Source: Brevibacillus_C sp046036945 (GTDB taxonomy: Bacteria; Bacillota; Bacilli; Brevibacillales; Brevibacillaceae). From it: a stretch of 64,000 nucleotides of DNA. A program made the translations under genes and the position numbers. The notes beneath the pieces are model-generated. The model worked only from the letters and a program-made list of their open reading frames with translations. It had not been told where the DNA came from and made no database searches. The stretch covers positions 1 to 64,000 of the forward strand of contig NZ_JBJQOQ010000023.1 of the NCBI RefSeq assembly GCF_046036945.1, given 5' to 3'. Below are positions 7,924 to 16,928 of the stretch, in pieces. Numbering within the stretch: the stretch's first letter is position 1; the number at the start of each line of letters is the position of its first letter.

Positions 7924-9093
7924 ATGGATTTTACATTGAGTGACGAGCAGAAAATGGTGCAGCGGACGGTGCGCGAATTCGTTCAAAACGAAATCATGCC
8001 GCTGGAACAACAGGTACTGCGCAACGAGCGCGAAGGCAAGCCGGGCATTACCCGCGAAGAGATCCGCAGTCTGCAGCTGAAGGCAAAAGAGATGGGCTTT
8101 TGGGGGATCAACACACCCGAGGAGTACGGCGGGGCCAACCTGGGACCGATCATGACCGCGCTGATCACGATGGAGCTTGGCAGAACGTTTGTACCGTTTT
8201 CTTTCGGGGGTTCGGCCGACAATATCCTCTACCACTGCAATGAAGAACAGAAAAAGCGCTATTTGATTCCCCTGATCAATGGTGAGCGCCGCTCCTGCTT
8301 CGCCCTGACGGAACCGGGGGCCGGTTCGGACGCCAGAAACATCCGGATGCCAGCGGTAAAAGACGGCGACCACTGGGTGCTCAACGGAGAGAAAATCTTT
8401 ATCACAAACGGCAATGAAGCGGATTTTGCCATGGTCTTCGCCGTGACGGACAAGGAGAAAGGGGCAGACGGCGGGGTAACCTGTTTCCTGGTCGACCGCG
8501 ACATGGGATGGCGCTCCGAATACATCCATACCATGGGAGAATGGGGGCCGGCCTCGCTGATTTTCGAAAACGTTCGCGTTCCGGAAGAAAACATCCTGGG
8601 CGAGCTTGGCAAAGGCTTTGCCTTGGGGATGAAGTGGATCGGCCAGGGCCGCTGGGTCATCCCTGCCAGAGCGGTCGGGGCAGCAGAGCGGCTGCTGCAG
8701 ATGGGCATTGACTACGCCAAAACGCGGGTCACCTTCGGAAAGCCGATCGCCGAACGGCAGGCCATCCAGTGGATGATCGCCGATTCGGCCGTCGAGATTG
8801 AGGCGACCAAGTGGATCGTCCTGCGGGCGGCGTGGATGGCCGAGAAGGGGCTGGATGCCCGTCACCAATCCTCGATGGCGAAGCTGCACGGAGCCATCAT
8901 GGCCAACCAGGTGGTCGACAGGGTGCTGCAAATTCACGGCGGCATGGGCTACACCAAGGAGCTGCCGATCGAACGCTGGTACCGCGAAGCGAGGCTGTGG
9001 CGGATTTTTGAAGGCACAGATGAAATTCAGCGGCGGACCATTGCCCGCAACCTGTTGAAAGGACACGTCAAGGTAGGCGAGCTGATGGGATGA
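7924..9093 (+). CDS. Acyl-CoA dehydrogenase
   Basis: This 389-residue, full-length FAD enzyme would catalyse the first desaturation of an acyl-CoA. Visible motifs include FALTEPGAGSDARN (flavin-binding loop), LNGEKIFITNG, and the C-terminal VLQIHGGMGYTKELPIERWYREAR followed by IFEGTDEIQRRTIARNLL, in which the Glu of FEGT is the usual catalytic base position. The start ATG 7924 follows AAAGGAGG. Electrons would pass to ETF, which is not encoded in this operon. The neighbours (two MaoC-type hydratases, SDR, thiolase-fold protein) make it part of a beta-oxidation-like sequence. The chain or ring preferred cannot be deduced. Confidence 0.93.
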   Translation: MDFTLSDEQKMVQRTVREFVQNEIMPLEQQVLRNEREGKPGITREEIRSLQLKAKEMGFWGINTPEEYGGANLGPIMTALITMELGRTFVPFSFGGSADNILYHCNEEQKKRYLIPLINGERRSCFALTEPGAGSDARNIRMPAVKDGDHWVLNGEKIFITNGNEADFAMVFAVTDKEKGADGGVTCFLVDRDMGWRSEYIHTMGEWGPASLIFENVRVPEENILGELGKGFALGMKWIGQGRWVIPARAVGAAERLLQMGIDYAKTRVTFGKPIAERQAIQWMIADSAVEIEATKWIVLRAAWMAEKGLDARHQSSMAKLHGAIMANQVVDRVLQIHGGMGYTKELPIERWYREARLWRIFEGTDEIQRRTIARNLLKGHVKVGELMG

Positions 9094-9127
9094 CCATGAG
9101 ACATATTCTCCAAAGGAGGGGGCACTG

Positions 9128-9553
9128 ATGCTGATCGACCGCAGTGTGATCGGAAGCGCCAGCGAACCGCAGGTGCATGAGATCGAAAAGGGGGCCATTC
9201 GCGCATTTGCCCAGGCGATTGGCGACGATAATCCGCTGTACCATGACGAGGAGTTTGCCAAACGGCATGGTTACGCCAGCCTTGTCGCACCGCCGACGTT
9301 TCCGACAACGCTCAGGGTGCCTAATCCGCGGGTGAAATTTGAATTGAGCCGCGTGCTTCACGGCGAGCAGGAATACGCCTACGAAAGACCGATCGTCGCC
9401 GGCGACGTCTTGCGCTGCGTCAGCAAAGTGATTGACGTGTATGAACGAAAAGGCAAGTTGGGGGCGATGACCTTCCTCGTCACGGAGGTGCGGGGGGAAG
9501 ATCTGGACGGCCGCTTGGTGTTTCGCGGAAAAAGCACCATTATCCTACGCTGA
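9128..9553 (+). CDS. MaoC-like N-terminal (FAS1-type) dehydratase subunit
   Basis: The 141-residue hot-dog protein resembles the non-catalytic N-terminal half of two-domain MaoC hydratases. Features include AIRAFAQAIGDDNPLYHDEEFA, the Pro-rich APPTFPTTL loop and GEQEYAYERPIVAGDVL. The start ATG 9128 follows AAAGGAGGGG. It sits 15 bases before a second hot-dog gene that carries the catalytic motif. The two probably form a heteromeric enoyl-CoA hydratase, as known for MaoC pairs in steroid side-chain degradation. Confidence 0.82.
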   Translation: MLIDRSVIGSASEPQVHEIEKGAIRAFAQAIGDDNPLYHDEEFAKRHGYASLVAPPTFPTTLRVPNPRVKFELSRVLHGEQEYAYERPIVAGDVLRCVSKVIDVYERKGKLGAMTFLVTEVRGEDLDGRLVFRGKSTIILR

Positions 9554-9568
9554 CAGGAGGCAAACCGC

Positions 9569-9994
9569 ATGCGGGCTTTGAACTGGGAGGAACTGCAGGT
9601 CGGACTGGAGGTGGAACCGCTTGTCAAACCTGCGATTGAAAAAGTGCAGTTGGTGAAGTACGCAGGAGCCTCAGGGGACTTTAACCTGATCCACACCGAT
9701 GACGAAACCGCCCGAAAGGTAGGGCTGCCGGGGGTGATCGCGCACGGCATGCTGAGCATGGGATTCCTCGGTCAATACACTGGACGGATGGCCGGTCCGA
9801 ATGGATTTGTCAGCCGATTGCAGGTGCGTTTTGCCGGAATGGTTCGGCCGGGTGACGTTTTGACCTGCCGCGCCAAGGTAACCGGAAAGAACGAAGAGGC
9901 GCGTACGGTCGACTTTGAGATCTCTGCGGAGAAAGAGGAGGGCAAAGCTGTCACGCACGGCGAAGCGACGATCACCTTTCTGAAGCAGAGGTAG
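9569..9994 (+). CDS. MaoC-type (R)-specific enoyl-CoA hydratase subunit
   Basis: The 141-residue hot-dog protein has the hydratase motif: SGDFNLIHTDDETARKVGLPGVIAHGMLSMG holds the catalytic Asp and His (D..N..H and the following G..HGM). The start ATG 9569 follows AGGAGGCAAACC. It is the likely catalytic partner of the preceding FAS1-type subunit and would add water to the double bond made by the acyl-CoA dehydrogenase. Confidence 0.87.
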   Translation: MRALNWEELQVGLEVEPLVKPAIEKVQLVKYAGASGDFNLIHTDDETARKVGLPGVIAHGMLSMGFLGQYTGRMAGPNGFVSRLQVRFAGMVRPGDVLTCRAKVTGKNEEARTVDFEISAEKEEGKAVTHGEATITFLKQR

Positions 9995-10013
9995 TCCGGG
10001 GGAAAATCGGAAG

Positions 10014-11231
10014 ATGAGGGGAGCCCCCGTGTCGATAACCATCTTGTTTTTGATGTCCACCATGTTTATCGCCAATATCGGCTACGGAGTCATCCTGCCA
10101 ACTCTGCCGTTTCTGTCCCGGCACATTGGGGCCACATCGTTTGAGATGGGGTTAGCCTTATCGGTATTTGCAATTGCCCAGCTCTTGTCAAGTTCACTGT
10201 GGGGCGTGTTAAGCGATCGCCTCGGAAGACGTCCCGTACTTATCTGCGGCATCGTCGGCTATGGTGTCTCGTCAGCTCTCTTGGGATTTGCCCCCCATGT
10301 CGCGGTGCTGCTCACCCTGCGCTTCCTCTCCGGGCTCTTCGCTTCGGCTGTGATGCCGGCTTCACTGGCGCTTGCAGCCGATTGGACGAAGCCGGGGCAG
10401 CGCGCCCGGACACTTGGTTACATGGGGGCGATAAACGGCATCGGCTTTATCTTCGGACCGCCGGTCGGGGCATTTTTAAGTGTGATCGGACTTCAGGTTC
10501 CTTTTTTCACGGTTGGCCTGTTGTCAGTGGCAAACGGCCTGATTGCCCTGCGGCTGCTGCCGCGCGAGGAGCCCTTGAGGCAAGATCCCGTCGGCAGCAA
10601 TACAAAGGCTGCGCTTTTACCCCGGCCGAGCAGGCGGGCAGGGGCGCTGGGGAGCCGGATGACGGCACCGTTTCTGTTCGGAACGTTTGTCTTCGCCCTG
10701 GCGGATGCCAGCATTACGGCAACACTTGCCTACTACTTGACCGGGCACCTGCACTCGACCCAGACCATGGCTGGATGGGGATTTATGGTAAACGGCGGAA
10801 TGGGAGCGCTTACGCAGGGGTTATTGTTCTCCAGGGTATACGGCCGGTATGGCGAAACGGCGACCATTGTACTCGGTTTTGCCTTCGGATCGCTCGGCTA
10901 TTTTACGCTGGGAATGGCGAACTGGCTGGCCTGGGCATTCGCTGCCATCGCCCTTCTGGCTTTATGCCGGGGATTCGCCTATCCGGCGATGACGACGGCC
11001 ATATCGGTCCGGACTTCGCAGAATGCGCAGGGCAGCAGCTTCGGGGCACAGTTTACCTTTAACAGTTTGGGGAGAACGATCGGACCGTTGATCGCGGGCT
11101 GGTTGTTTACGCTAAAAGAACCAGTCCCCTATTTTTTCTCGGCTGCTCTGATGTTCCTTACGATCGGCGTTTACCTGGCATGGGTGTATGCGGCCCGCAG
11201 GCACGATCGGCCGTTGCAAGGAAATAAATAG
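10014..11231 (+). CDS. MFS transporter (first of the operon)
   Basis: The 405-residue, 12-helix major facilitator has the loop 2-3 signature GVLSDRLGRRPVL and the motif PASLALAADWTKPGQRARTLGYMGAINGIGFIFGPPVG, typical of the DHA1/TetA-type drug:proton antiporter branch. ATG 10014 is taken as the start. GTG 10029 is possible because the ribosome site is weak. It is embedded in the acyl-CoA operon, so export of a toxic intermediate or uptake of the substrate are both possible. A second MFS carrier closes the operon. Confidence 0.85.
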   Translation: MRGAPVSITILFLMSTMFIANIGYGVILPTLPFLSRHIGATSFEMGLALSVFAIAQLLSSSLWGVLSDRLGRRPVLICGIVGYGVSSALLGFAPHVAVLLTLRFLSGLFASAVMPASLALAADWTKPGQRARTLGYMGAINGIGFIFGPPVGAFLSVIGLQVPFFTVGLLSVANGLIALRLLPREEPLRQDPVGSNTKAALLPRPSRRAGALGSRMTAPFLFGTFVFALADASITATLAYYLTGHLHSTQTMAGWGFMVNGGMGALTQGLLFSRVYGRYGETATIVLGFAFGSLGYFTLGMANWLAWAFAAIALLALCRGFAYPAMTTAISVRTSQNAQGSSFGAQFTFNSLGRTIGPLIAGWLFTLKEPVPYFFSAALMFLTIGVYLAWVYAARRHDRPLQGNK

Positions 11232-11264
11232 CATACTTGACGTTTTATAGGAGGGATGAGCGAA

Positions 11265-12410
11265 GTGAAATCAGAACGGGTAGCGGCGATTGTCGGCGTC
11301 GCGGAGTCGGACTTGGGCGAAACACCCGGAAAAAATGTGTTGCAGCTGCAGGCCCAGGCGGCTCGGGCGGCCCTGGATGATGCCGGATTTACCAAAGATG
11401 ATGTCGATGCCTTATTCACTGCGGGAAACTGGGCGTGGGCGACTAACCTCATGCTCGGGGAATACCTGGGAATCCGCCCGTCCTATACCGATGGCACCAA
11501 TATTGGCGGATCATCTTTTGAACTGCACATCTGCCATGCTGTTGCCGGAATCCAGGCGGGCTTGTTTGACGTAGCGCTGATCACCTATGGGAGCACGCAG
11601 CGGACGGACCGCTCGCGAAATCGCTCCATGCCTGTTGTGCCGCTGACGGAACAGTACGAGCGGCCCTTCGGCTTGCCGACTCCGGTCGGCGCTTATGCCC
11701 TGGCGGCCATGCGTCACATGCACCTGTACGGCACGACCTCGGAGCAGTTGGCGGAGATCGCCGTCGCCACGCGCAAATGGGCGGCACTCAACGAGAAGGC
11801 GTTCATGCGCGAACCGATCGAGATCGACGACGTACTGGCTTCACGGTGGATCGCCGAGCCGCTGCACCTGCTGGACTGCTGTCTGGTGACGGACGGCGGA
11901 GGAGCCGTCGTGGTCGCTTCCCGCCGGGCGGCGGCCCGCGCGAAAAAGCGGCCGGTCTGGATCCTCGGCCACGGCGAGACGCATACGCACAATACGATCT
12001 CCAACATGCCGGACCTCACCATGACGGGTGCGAGGGAATCGGGCCGGCGGGCGTTTGAGATGGCCGGGGTCGGACACGATGAAATAGACGTAGCGCAGAT
12101 CTACGATTCGTTTACGATCACAGTGCTGTTGACGCTGGAAGCACTGGGTTTTTGCAAACCGGGAGAAGGCGGCGCGTTTGTCAGCGGCCAGCGGACGGCA
12201 CCGGGCGGACCGTTTCCGATGAACACGAATGGCGGCGGGCTTTCTTACTGCCATCCGGGTATGTACGGGATTTTCCTGCTGATCGAGGCTGCGCGGCAGC
12301 TGCGGGGCGAATGCGGAGAACGCCAGGTGCCCGATGCCAAGCTGGCACTTGTCAACGGAACAGGCGGAGTGCTCTCGTCTACTTCTACCTTGATTTTAGG
12401 GAGGGATTAA
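11265..12410 (+). CDS. Thiolase-fold protein lacking the nucleophilic Cys (Ltp2/SCP-x-like)
   Basis: The 381-residue protein belongs to the lipid-transfer/SCP2 thiolase group, with VGVAESDLGETPG near the start and NGTGGVLSSTSTLILGR at the end. Where true thiolases carry the acyl-accepting Cys, the sequence reads TNIGGSSFELH (about 79-88), with Ser and no Cys. This is also seen in Ltp2-type retro-aldolases, which pair with a DUF35 protein, and the next gene is exactly such a protein. Tyr residues in QIYDSFTI and HPGMYG are candidates for the catalytic Tyr of that group. GTG 11265 is favoured because AGGAGG (11249-11254) abuts the alternative ATG 11256. A retro-aldol cleavage of a beta-hydroxyacyl-CoA is the favoured role. 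Confidence 0.82.
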   Translation: MKSERVAAIVGVAESDLGETPGKNVLQLQAQAARAALDDAGFTKDDVDALFTAGNWAWATNLMLGEYLGIRPSYTDGTNIGGSSFELHICHAVAGIQAGLFDVALITYGSTQRTDRSRNRSMPVVPLTEQYERPFGLPTPVGAYALAAMRHMHLYGTTSEQLAEIAVATRKWAALNEKAFMREPIEIDDVLASRWIAEPLHLLDCCLVTDGGGAVVVASRRAAARAKKRPVWILGHGETHTHNTISNMPDLTMTGARESGRRAFEMAGVGHDEIDVAQIYDSFTITVLLTLEALGFCKPGEGGAFVSGQRTAPGGPFPMNTNGGGLSYCHPGMYGIFLLIEAARQLRGECGERQVPDAKLALVNGTGGVLSSTSTLILGRD

Positions 12411-12412
12411 AC

Positions 12413-12805
12413 GTGGCCGGGCAGATACCAAAACCACTGATCGACGACGATTCAAGACCTTATTGGGAGGGGCTGAAGCGGGGAGAATTGCTGATTCAGC
12501 GCTGCGGCGACTGCAATCAGTCCATTTTCTATCCGCGCGCGCTCTGTCCGCATTGTTTTTCCGAGCGCGTCTCATGGGAGAAGGCAAGCGGCCGTGGGCG
12601 GATATACAGCTATACCGTCGTACATCGGGCATTTGGCCCCTATGAGACTCCCTATGTCGTGGCGATCGTCGAGCTGGAAGAGGGGGTCAGAATGATGACC
12701 CGCATCCTTGGAGATAGAGAGAAGATCGCCATTGACAACCGGGTGGAAGTCACATTTGAACAGGTAGACGATGACCTGACGCTGCCGTATTTTCAGCTCG
12801 CCTGA
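12413..12805 (+). CDS. DUF35 Zn-ribbon/OB-fold partner protein
   Basis: The 130-residue protein has a zinc-ribbon knuckle made of Cys 31, Cys 34, Cys 45 and Cys 48 (CGDC, then CPHC), followed by an OB-fold part (GRGRIYSYTVVHRAF). GTG 12413 is the start, preceded by AGGGAGGG, and it overlaps no gene. Such proteins act as acyl-CoA-binding partners of thiolase-fold enzymes and of Ltp2-type aldolases. The two-base gap after the thiolase-fold gene argues for a stable complex of the two products. Confidence 0.9.
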   Translation: MAGQIPKPLIDDDSRPYWEGLKRGELLIQRCGDCNQSIFYPRALCPHCFSERVSWEKASGRGRIYSYTVVHRAFGPYETPYVVAIVELEEGVRMMTRILGDREKIAIDNRVEVTFEQVDDDLTLPYFQLA

Positions 12806-12845
12806 AGTTGTTTGAATATTGCGGATTAAAACGGAGGTGATTGGA

Positions 12846-14990
12846 TTGAAAGCGAAGGTGGCCGTCTCCCCAGAGCGATTGCGCCAGTTTTTCAACCCGA
12901 AACATATCGCTCTCGTCGGCGCGACGGATAAGTCCCGCTGGTCGGTGTTTACGTTTGGCAACCTGAAGAGCCTGCAATTTTCCGGTGAGGTTTACTGCGT
13001 CAATCCCAATCGAGATATCGTTCACGGTCAAAAGGCGTATCGGTCGCTGCTGGACATCGAGGGGCCGGTCGATCTGGCTTACGTCATGGTCTCGACGAGT
13101 CAGATCATGCAGGTGATGAACGAAGCCGCGCAAAAAAACATCCGCAACCTGGTGCTGCTAACTTCGGGGTTCAGCGAGATCGGAGACGAAGGAAGCGAAT
13201 TGGAGCGCGAGCTGCTCGCTTTTGCCGAGGCGCATGACCAGCTCATCCTGGGGCCAAACGGCAACGGGTTTATCAACGTAACCGCACAGTTGACGCCGTA
13301 CGGGCTGCCGATCACACCGCCGCTTTCGGCAGGCCCTGTCGGAGTCGTGCTGCAGAGCGGAGCCCTCGCCAGCTCGATCATGACGTTGGCGCAGGCCCGC
13401 AACGTAGGCCTTAGCTTCCTGGTTGCGATGGGGAACGAAACGATGATCTCGGCAACAGACGTGATCGACTATCTGATCGAAGACGAAGCGACCAAGGTGA
13501 TCGCCCTGTTTTTGGAATCGATCCGCCAGCCCGACGAGTTTGCCCGCGTCGCCCGCAAAGCCCTGGCGTGCGGAAAACCGGTCGTCGCGCTGAAAATTGG
13601 GCGGAGTGAAGAAAGCGCCCGAACGGCGATGGCACATACGGGGGCCCTGGTGGGCGACGACGCAGTCAACGATGCCGTCTTCCGGCAGCTTGGCGTCATC
13701 CGGGTCAGCTCGCTTGAAGATCTTGTCACGACTGCCGGATTGCTCGGTTATACAGGGCCGCTCCCCGGTCGGCGGATGGGTGTGGTGACCCCGTCCGGAG
13801 GGGCTTGCGACATCCTGTCCGATCGCGCCCAGGACGAGGGCATCGGCCTGCCACCGTTCGCCCCGGAGATTGTGGATGAGTTGAAGCAGATCGTTCCGGC
13901 TTTCTCTACCGTTCACAACCCGTTGGATGTGACCGGGTACGTTGTCGTCGACAGGACTTTGCTTCCGCGAGCTCTGCAGGCTGTCACGAACGATCCCGGC
14001 CTCGACTTTATTCTCTGCTTGACCGATCCGCCCCGGGTGCCTCCGGAGGACACCGCTCCTGTCTACGAACAGTACGAGGGATTGGCGCAAATCGTCAAGG
14101 AGTCAAAACGGCCGATCGTCCTTGTCACCAATACCGGCATCGACATCACCCCGTTTGGGCGCGAGGTAGTCGATCACTGCGGCCTACACTTTGTCGGCGG
14201 GATGGAGCATGGCATGACTGCGCTCGGCAAGGCGCTCTGGTGGCATGAGAAGTACCGGGCAAGTCGGGATTCCGCCGACGATGAGCAGGTAGGAGTCAGC
14301 AAAACAAGCGATGACTGGTACGGGACTGGGGAGTGGTCGGAGTATCAGGCCCGCCAGTTCTTGCAGCAGCACGGGGTGCCGGTCGTTCCCGGCCTGTTGG
14401 CCAACAGTCCCCGCGAAGCGATCGAGGCCGCGCTGGAGCTGGGCCTGCCTGTAGCAATGAAAGTGCAGTCGCGGGACATTCCCCACAAGAGCGACATCGG
14501 CGGTGTCCGCTTGCACCTGCGGACGGTGCAGGAGGTAGAGGAAGCGTACCGCGCCATTCGAATGAATGCAGAACGGAGGGTCCCAGGCAGCCGGGTAGAG
14601 GGAATCCTGGTCAGCCCCATGCGCCAGGCAGGTATAGAGCTGTTGGTCGGGGTGGTCAAAGACCCGCTGTGGGGATTGGTGCTGGCAGTCGGACTTGGCG
14701 GGGTTTTTGTCGAAGTGTTGAAGGATACCAGCCTGCGCGTGCTTCCCGTAGACCGATCAGAGATCGTGGCCATGCTGGAGGAACTCCGCGGCGCTCCGCT
14801 GTTGAAAGGCGTGCGGGGCGGAGTCAAAGCCGATGTGGAGCAGGTCGCAGATGCGATCTACCGGCTCACCCGGGCGGCCCTCTCCGTCTCCGACCGTCTG
14901 CAGGAGCTGGAAATTAATCCATTGCGGGTTCACGGTGCCGAGGTGGAAGCTTTGGACGCGCTCATCAAATGGGGGAAGGCGACCTATTGA
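12846..14990 (+). CDS. NDP-forming acyl-CoA synthetase (acetate-CoA ligase family)
   Basis: The 714-residue protein contains a CoA-binding Rossmann part (NPKHIALVGATDKSRWS), a succinyl-CoA-ligase-like middle with the phospho-His candidate in AMAHTGALVG, and a C-terminal ATP-grasp domain (ARQFLQQHGVPVVPG, MKVQSRDIPHKSDIGGV). The family couples ATP or ADP to acyl-CoA formation through a phosphohistidine. TTG 12846, eight bases after GGAGGT, is chosen over the far-upstream TTG 12819. In this operon it is the best candidate for activating the imported acid to its CoA thioester, although running in reverse to harvest energy is also possible. Confidence 0.88.
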   Translation: MKAKVAVSPERLRQFFNPKHIALVGATDKSRWSVFTFGNLKSLQFSGEVYCVNPNRDIVHGQKAYRSLLDIEGPVDLAYVMVSTSQIMQVMNEAAQKNIRNLVLLTSGFSEIGDEGSELERELLAFAEAHDQLILGPNGNGFINVTAQLTPYGLPITPPLSAGPVGVVLQSGALASSIMTLAQARNVGLSFLVAMGNETMISATDVIDYLIEDEATKVIALFLESIRQPDEFARVARKALACGKPVVALKIGRSEESARTAMAHTGALVGDDAVNDAVFRQLGVIRVSSLEDLVTTAGLLGYTGPLPGRRMGVVTPSGGACDILSDRAQDEGIGLPPFAPEIVDELKQIVPAFSTVHNPLDVTGYVVVDRTLLPRALQAVTNDPGLDFILCLTDPPRVPPEDTAPVYEQYEGLAQIVKESKRPIVLVTNTGIDITPFGREVVDHCGLHFVGGMEHGMTALGKALWWHEKYRASRDSADDEQVGVSKTSDDWYGTGEWSEYQARQFLQQHGVPVVPGLLANSPREAIEAALELGLPVAMKVQSRDIPHKSDIGGVRLHLRTVQEVEEAYRAIRMNAERRVPGSRVEGILVSPMRQAGIELLVGVVKDPLWGLVLAVGLGGVFVEVLKDTSLRVLPVDRSEIVAMLEELRGAPLLKGVRGGVKADVEQVADAIYRLTRAALSVSDRLQELEINPLRVHGAEVEALDALIKWGKATY

Positions 14991-15008
14991 TAACAGGAGG
15001 CGGTGTGA

Positions 15009-16346
15009 ATGGCGAATTTTTCTGGGTTGTTATCCCGGGAACTGACGGTATATCCAACAGGCGGGCGTCGGGTATGGCTGTTGTTCATCGCGATTTTGGC
15101 GAACTTTATCGCTTCCTACGAGGCACAAATCGCACCCGTGCTGCCGCTTCTTTTAAATGATCTCAACATCAGTTTGGCACAGTACGGGATGGTCTCGGCG
15201 TGCTCCGTACTGGCATCTGCGGTGTCTGCGCTGCTCTTCGCTCCCTTGGCCGACCGCTACGGACGGGTCAAATTTCTGGTGCCCAGCTTGTTCTTGACCT
15301 GTGTCTGCGTCTACGCCATGGTTTTGGTGGAAACCTTGTCCCACCTGTTGGTTCTGCGGATCATCCTCGCCTTCGTCGATGGAATTGCAGTCGGTACCAC
15401 GGCAGGGCTGGTGCGCGATTTTTCGCCGCGGCTGGGCCGAGCGCTTGCCTTTGGTTTTTGGACGTTCGGTCCGGTCGGTTCCAACTTCTTCGCCAACGCG
15501 ATGGCGGGCTGGACCCTTCCGATTTTTCACGTGTGGCAGTCCCAATTTGTCATCGGCGGCACGATCGCCCTGCTCTCGTCGATCGTCATCTTATTCAATA
15601 TTGCCGATTTGTCGCCGAAGCTGCGTTCGCGAATTATCCATAGCACAGAAGAAATGGAAGCACAAAATGAAAAAAGCCCCTCGCCTACGGACTCCACGGA
15701 GAATACCCCGAAAATGCGGGAAATTCTCCGCTATCCTCACATCTGGACACTCTGTATCGGCATCACGCTGTTTTTGCTCACCTACATGACAATCGCCAGC
15801 TTCGGCACCAAGCTGCTCGTCGACGCCTTCCATTACGACGCCCATCAGGCTGCCTCGATCGCCAAATACTTCTGGCTCTTTAACCTATTTACGCTGCTGC
15901 TGGCCGGATGGATATCCGACCGCCTCCAACTGCGGAAAATCGTTTCGCTGACAGGCGCTGTACTGTTTGCCATCTACATGATCTTCTTCATTTCCCTATT
16001 CGGTACGGAGGTGCCGGAAGGACAGATGATGATCTATACGTCATTGCTTGGCGGATTGATCGGAATCGCCTACGGACCGTGGTGCGCCTTGTTTTCGGAA
16101 AACGCCGAAGACGTCAAGGCTTCCCTGCAGTCGTCGGCCTGGGGGCTGTTCGGCTTTGCCAGCCGGGTCGTCAGTCTTACCGTCTACTTCGCCGCACCGA
16201 TCGTCGTGGCCGCACACAGTTGGGAAACCTGGCTGTGGATTGCTGTCGGCGTCGGTGTCATCGTCTACATCCCGTTCCTGTTTACCGGCAGGGGACCGTG
16301 GTTCCGCAGAAAGGAGGAGAAGATCACGTTTACCCCGGCGCCATGA
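15009..16346 (+). CDS. MFS transporter (second of the operon)
   Basis: The 445-residue, 12-helix carrier has APLADRYGRVKFLVP in the loop between helices 2 and 3, and FVDGIAVGTTAGLVRDFSPRLGRALAFGFWTFGP. It resembles MFS acid:proton symporters (nitrate/oxalate/aromatic acid type) more than drug exporters. The start ATG 15009 follows AACAGGAGG. It lies at the end of the sigma-54 operon and is the more likely substrate importer. An inverted AGGGAGGA / TCCTCCCT pair at 16371-16406 follows the gene and may end the operon, though with a weak T tract. Confidence 0.85.
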   Translation: MANFSGLLSRELTVYPTGGRRVWLLFIAILANFIASYEAQIAPVLPLLLNDLNISLAQYGMVSACSVLASAVSALLFAPLADRYGRVKFLVPSLFLTCVCVYAMVLVETLSHLLVLRIILAFVDGIAVGTTAGLVRDFSPRLGRALAFGFWTFGPVGSNFFANAMAGWTLPIFHVWQSQFVIGGTIALLSSIVILFNIADLSPKLRSRIIHSTEEMEAQNEKSPSPTDSTENTPKMREILRYPHIWTLCIGITLFLLTYMTIASFGTKLLVDAFHYDAHQAASIAKYFWLFNLFTLLLAGWISDRLQLRKIVSLTGAVLFAIYMIFFISLFGTEVPEGQMMIYTSLLGGLIGIAYGPWCALFSENAEDVKASLQSSAWGLFGFASRVVSLTVYFAAPIVVAAHSWETWLWIAVGVGVIVYIPFLFTGRGPWFRRKEEKITFTPAP

Positions 16347-16455
16347 CGGCTGTGTATCGTTGGTGAACAGGGAGGAAGGGCCTGGCGCGGCGCTCCTCCC
16401 TGGATTTTGCAGCCGGTTTCCTGATAAAAAGGTGAAATTTTTTATGGATTTCTTG

Positions 16456-16485
16456 TTGACACACAACCAAAGGTCATACTATACT
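16456..16485 (+). promoter_or_regulatory. Sigma-A promoter of the MFS leader transcript
   Basis: TTGACA (16456-16461) and TATACT (16480-16485) are separated by 18 bases. The transcript would start about 45 bases before the leader ORF at 16540. Confidence 0.7.
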
Positions 16486-16539
16486 TTGCATTACCAAGTA
16501 ATAACTTTTTTTTACACCAAAAGAAGGAGGTAACAGACA

Positions 16540-16662
16540 ATGGTTTGGGATTTTGGTTTTATTCACATCACAGATGCAGCTTTTACCGACAACCACATAC
16601 AAAAAAACCATCCCGATCACTCTGTGCCTTTGGTGTACGCTTCGTGTCTGCGACTTGACTGA
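16540..16662 (+). CDS. Leader peptide ORF upstream of MFS exporter
   Basis: This 40-residue ORF begins MVWDFGFIHITDAAF and ends CLRLD. It has the strongest ribosome site in the area (AGAAGGAGGTAA) and its own promoter, but no similarity I can name. It is followed by three tandem terminator hairpins and then an MFS exporter, so a role as a regulatory leader that senses ribosome stalling is inferred. After its stop, TTGCGGA (16667-16673) can pair with TCCGCAA (16701-16707) just upstream of terminator 1. Confidence 0.55.
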   Translation: MVWDFGFIHITDAAFTDNHIQKNHPDHSVPLVYASCLRLD

Positions 16663-16711
16663 TCAGTTGCGGACGCTGCGAGCCTAACAAAGTATGTGAA
16701 TCCGCAAAGAC

Positions 16712-16737
16712 AGACGTCGGGAAGCCGGCGTCTTTTT
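16712..16737 (+). terminator. Leader terminator 1
   Basis: AGACGTCGG / CCGGCGTCT with loop GAAG, followed by five T residues. It is the first of three hairpins with related stems between the leader ORF and the MFS gene. Confidence 0.75.
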
Positions 16738-16747
16738 GATTGTGAAG

Positions 16748-16778
16748 AGACGCCGGGAATGATACCGGCGTCTTTTTT
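16748..16778 (+). terminator. Leader terminator 2
   Basis: A perfect nine-base-pair stem (AGACGCCGG / CCGGCGTCT) with an eight-base loop, followed by six T residues. The 3' arm is identical to that of terminator 1, so the 5' arms could swap partners. Confidence 0.8.
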
Positions 16779-16788
16779 CACGGAAACA

Positions 16789-16815
16789 GGCGTCGGATCA
16801 TCCGACGTCTTTTTG
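16789..16815 (+). terminator. Leader terminator 3
   Basis: GGCGTCGGA / TCCGACGTC with loop TCA and five T residues. After it comes a three-codon ORF (ATG CTT GCA TAA, 16842-16853) behind AAGGAGGGG, and a further hairpin just before the MFS gene. Confidence 0.75.
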
Positions 16816-16928
16816 TGTCATGGAATAAGGAGGGGCTGACGATGCTTGCATAAAACGGCGCATCAAATATTTACCGGCTGGATCGAGGGACAGCTTCCGA
16901 TCCGGCTTAAAAAAGAGAGGGGAATCGT

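Noticed and set aside
7876..9261. Minus-strand open frame of 461 residues
   Set aside because: It is the antisense shadow of the acyl-CoA dehydrogenase gene, with no motif of its own.
12152..12412. Upstream extension of the DUF35 frame
   Set aside because: The extension overlaps the thiolase-fold gene; GTG 12413 with AGGGAGGG is the real start.
13158..14090. Minus-strand open frame of 310 residues
   Set aside because: It is antisense to the acyl-CoA synthetase gene and has no plausible start or domain.
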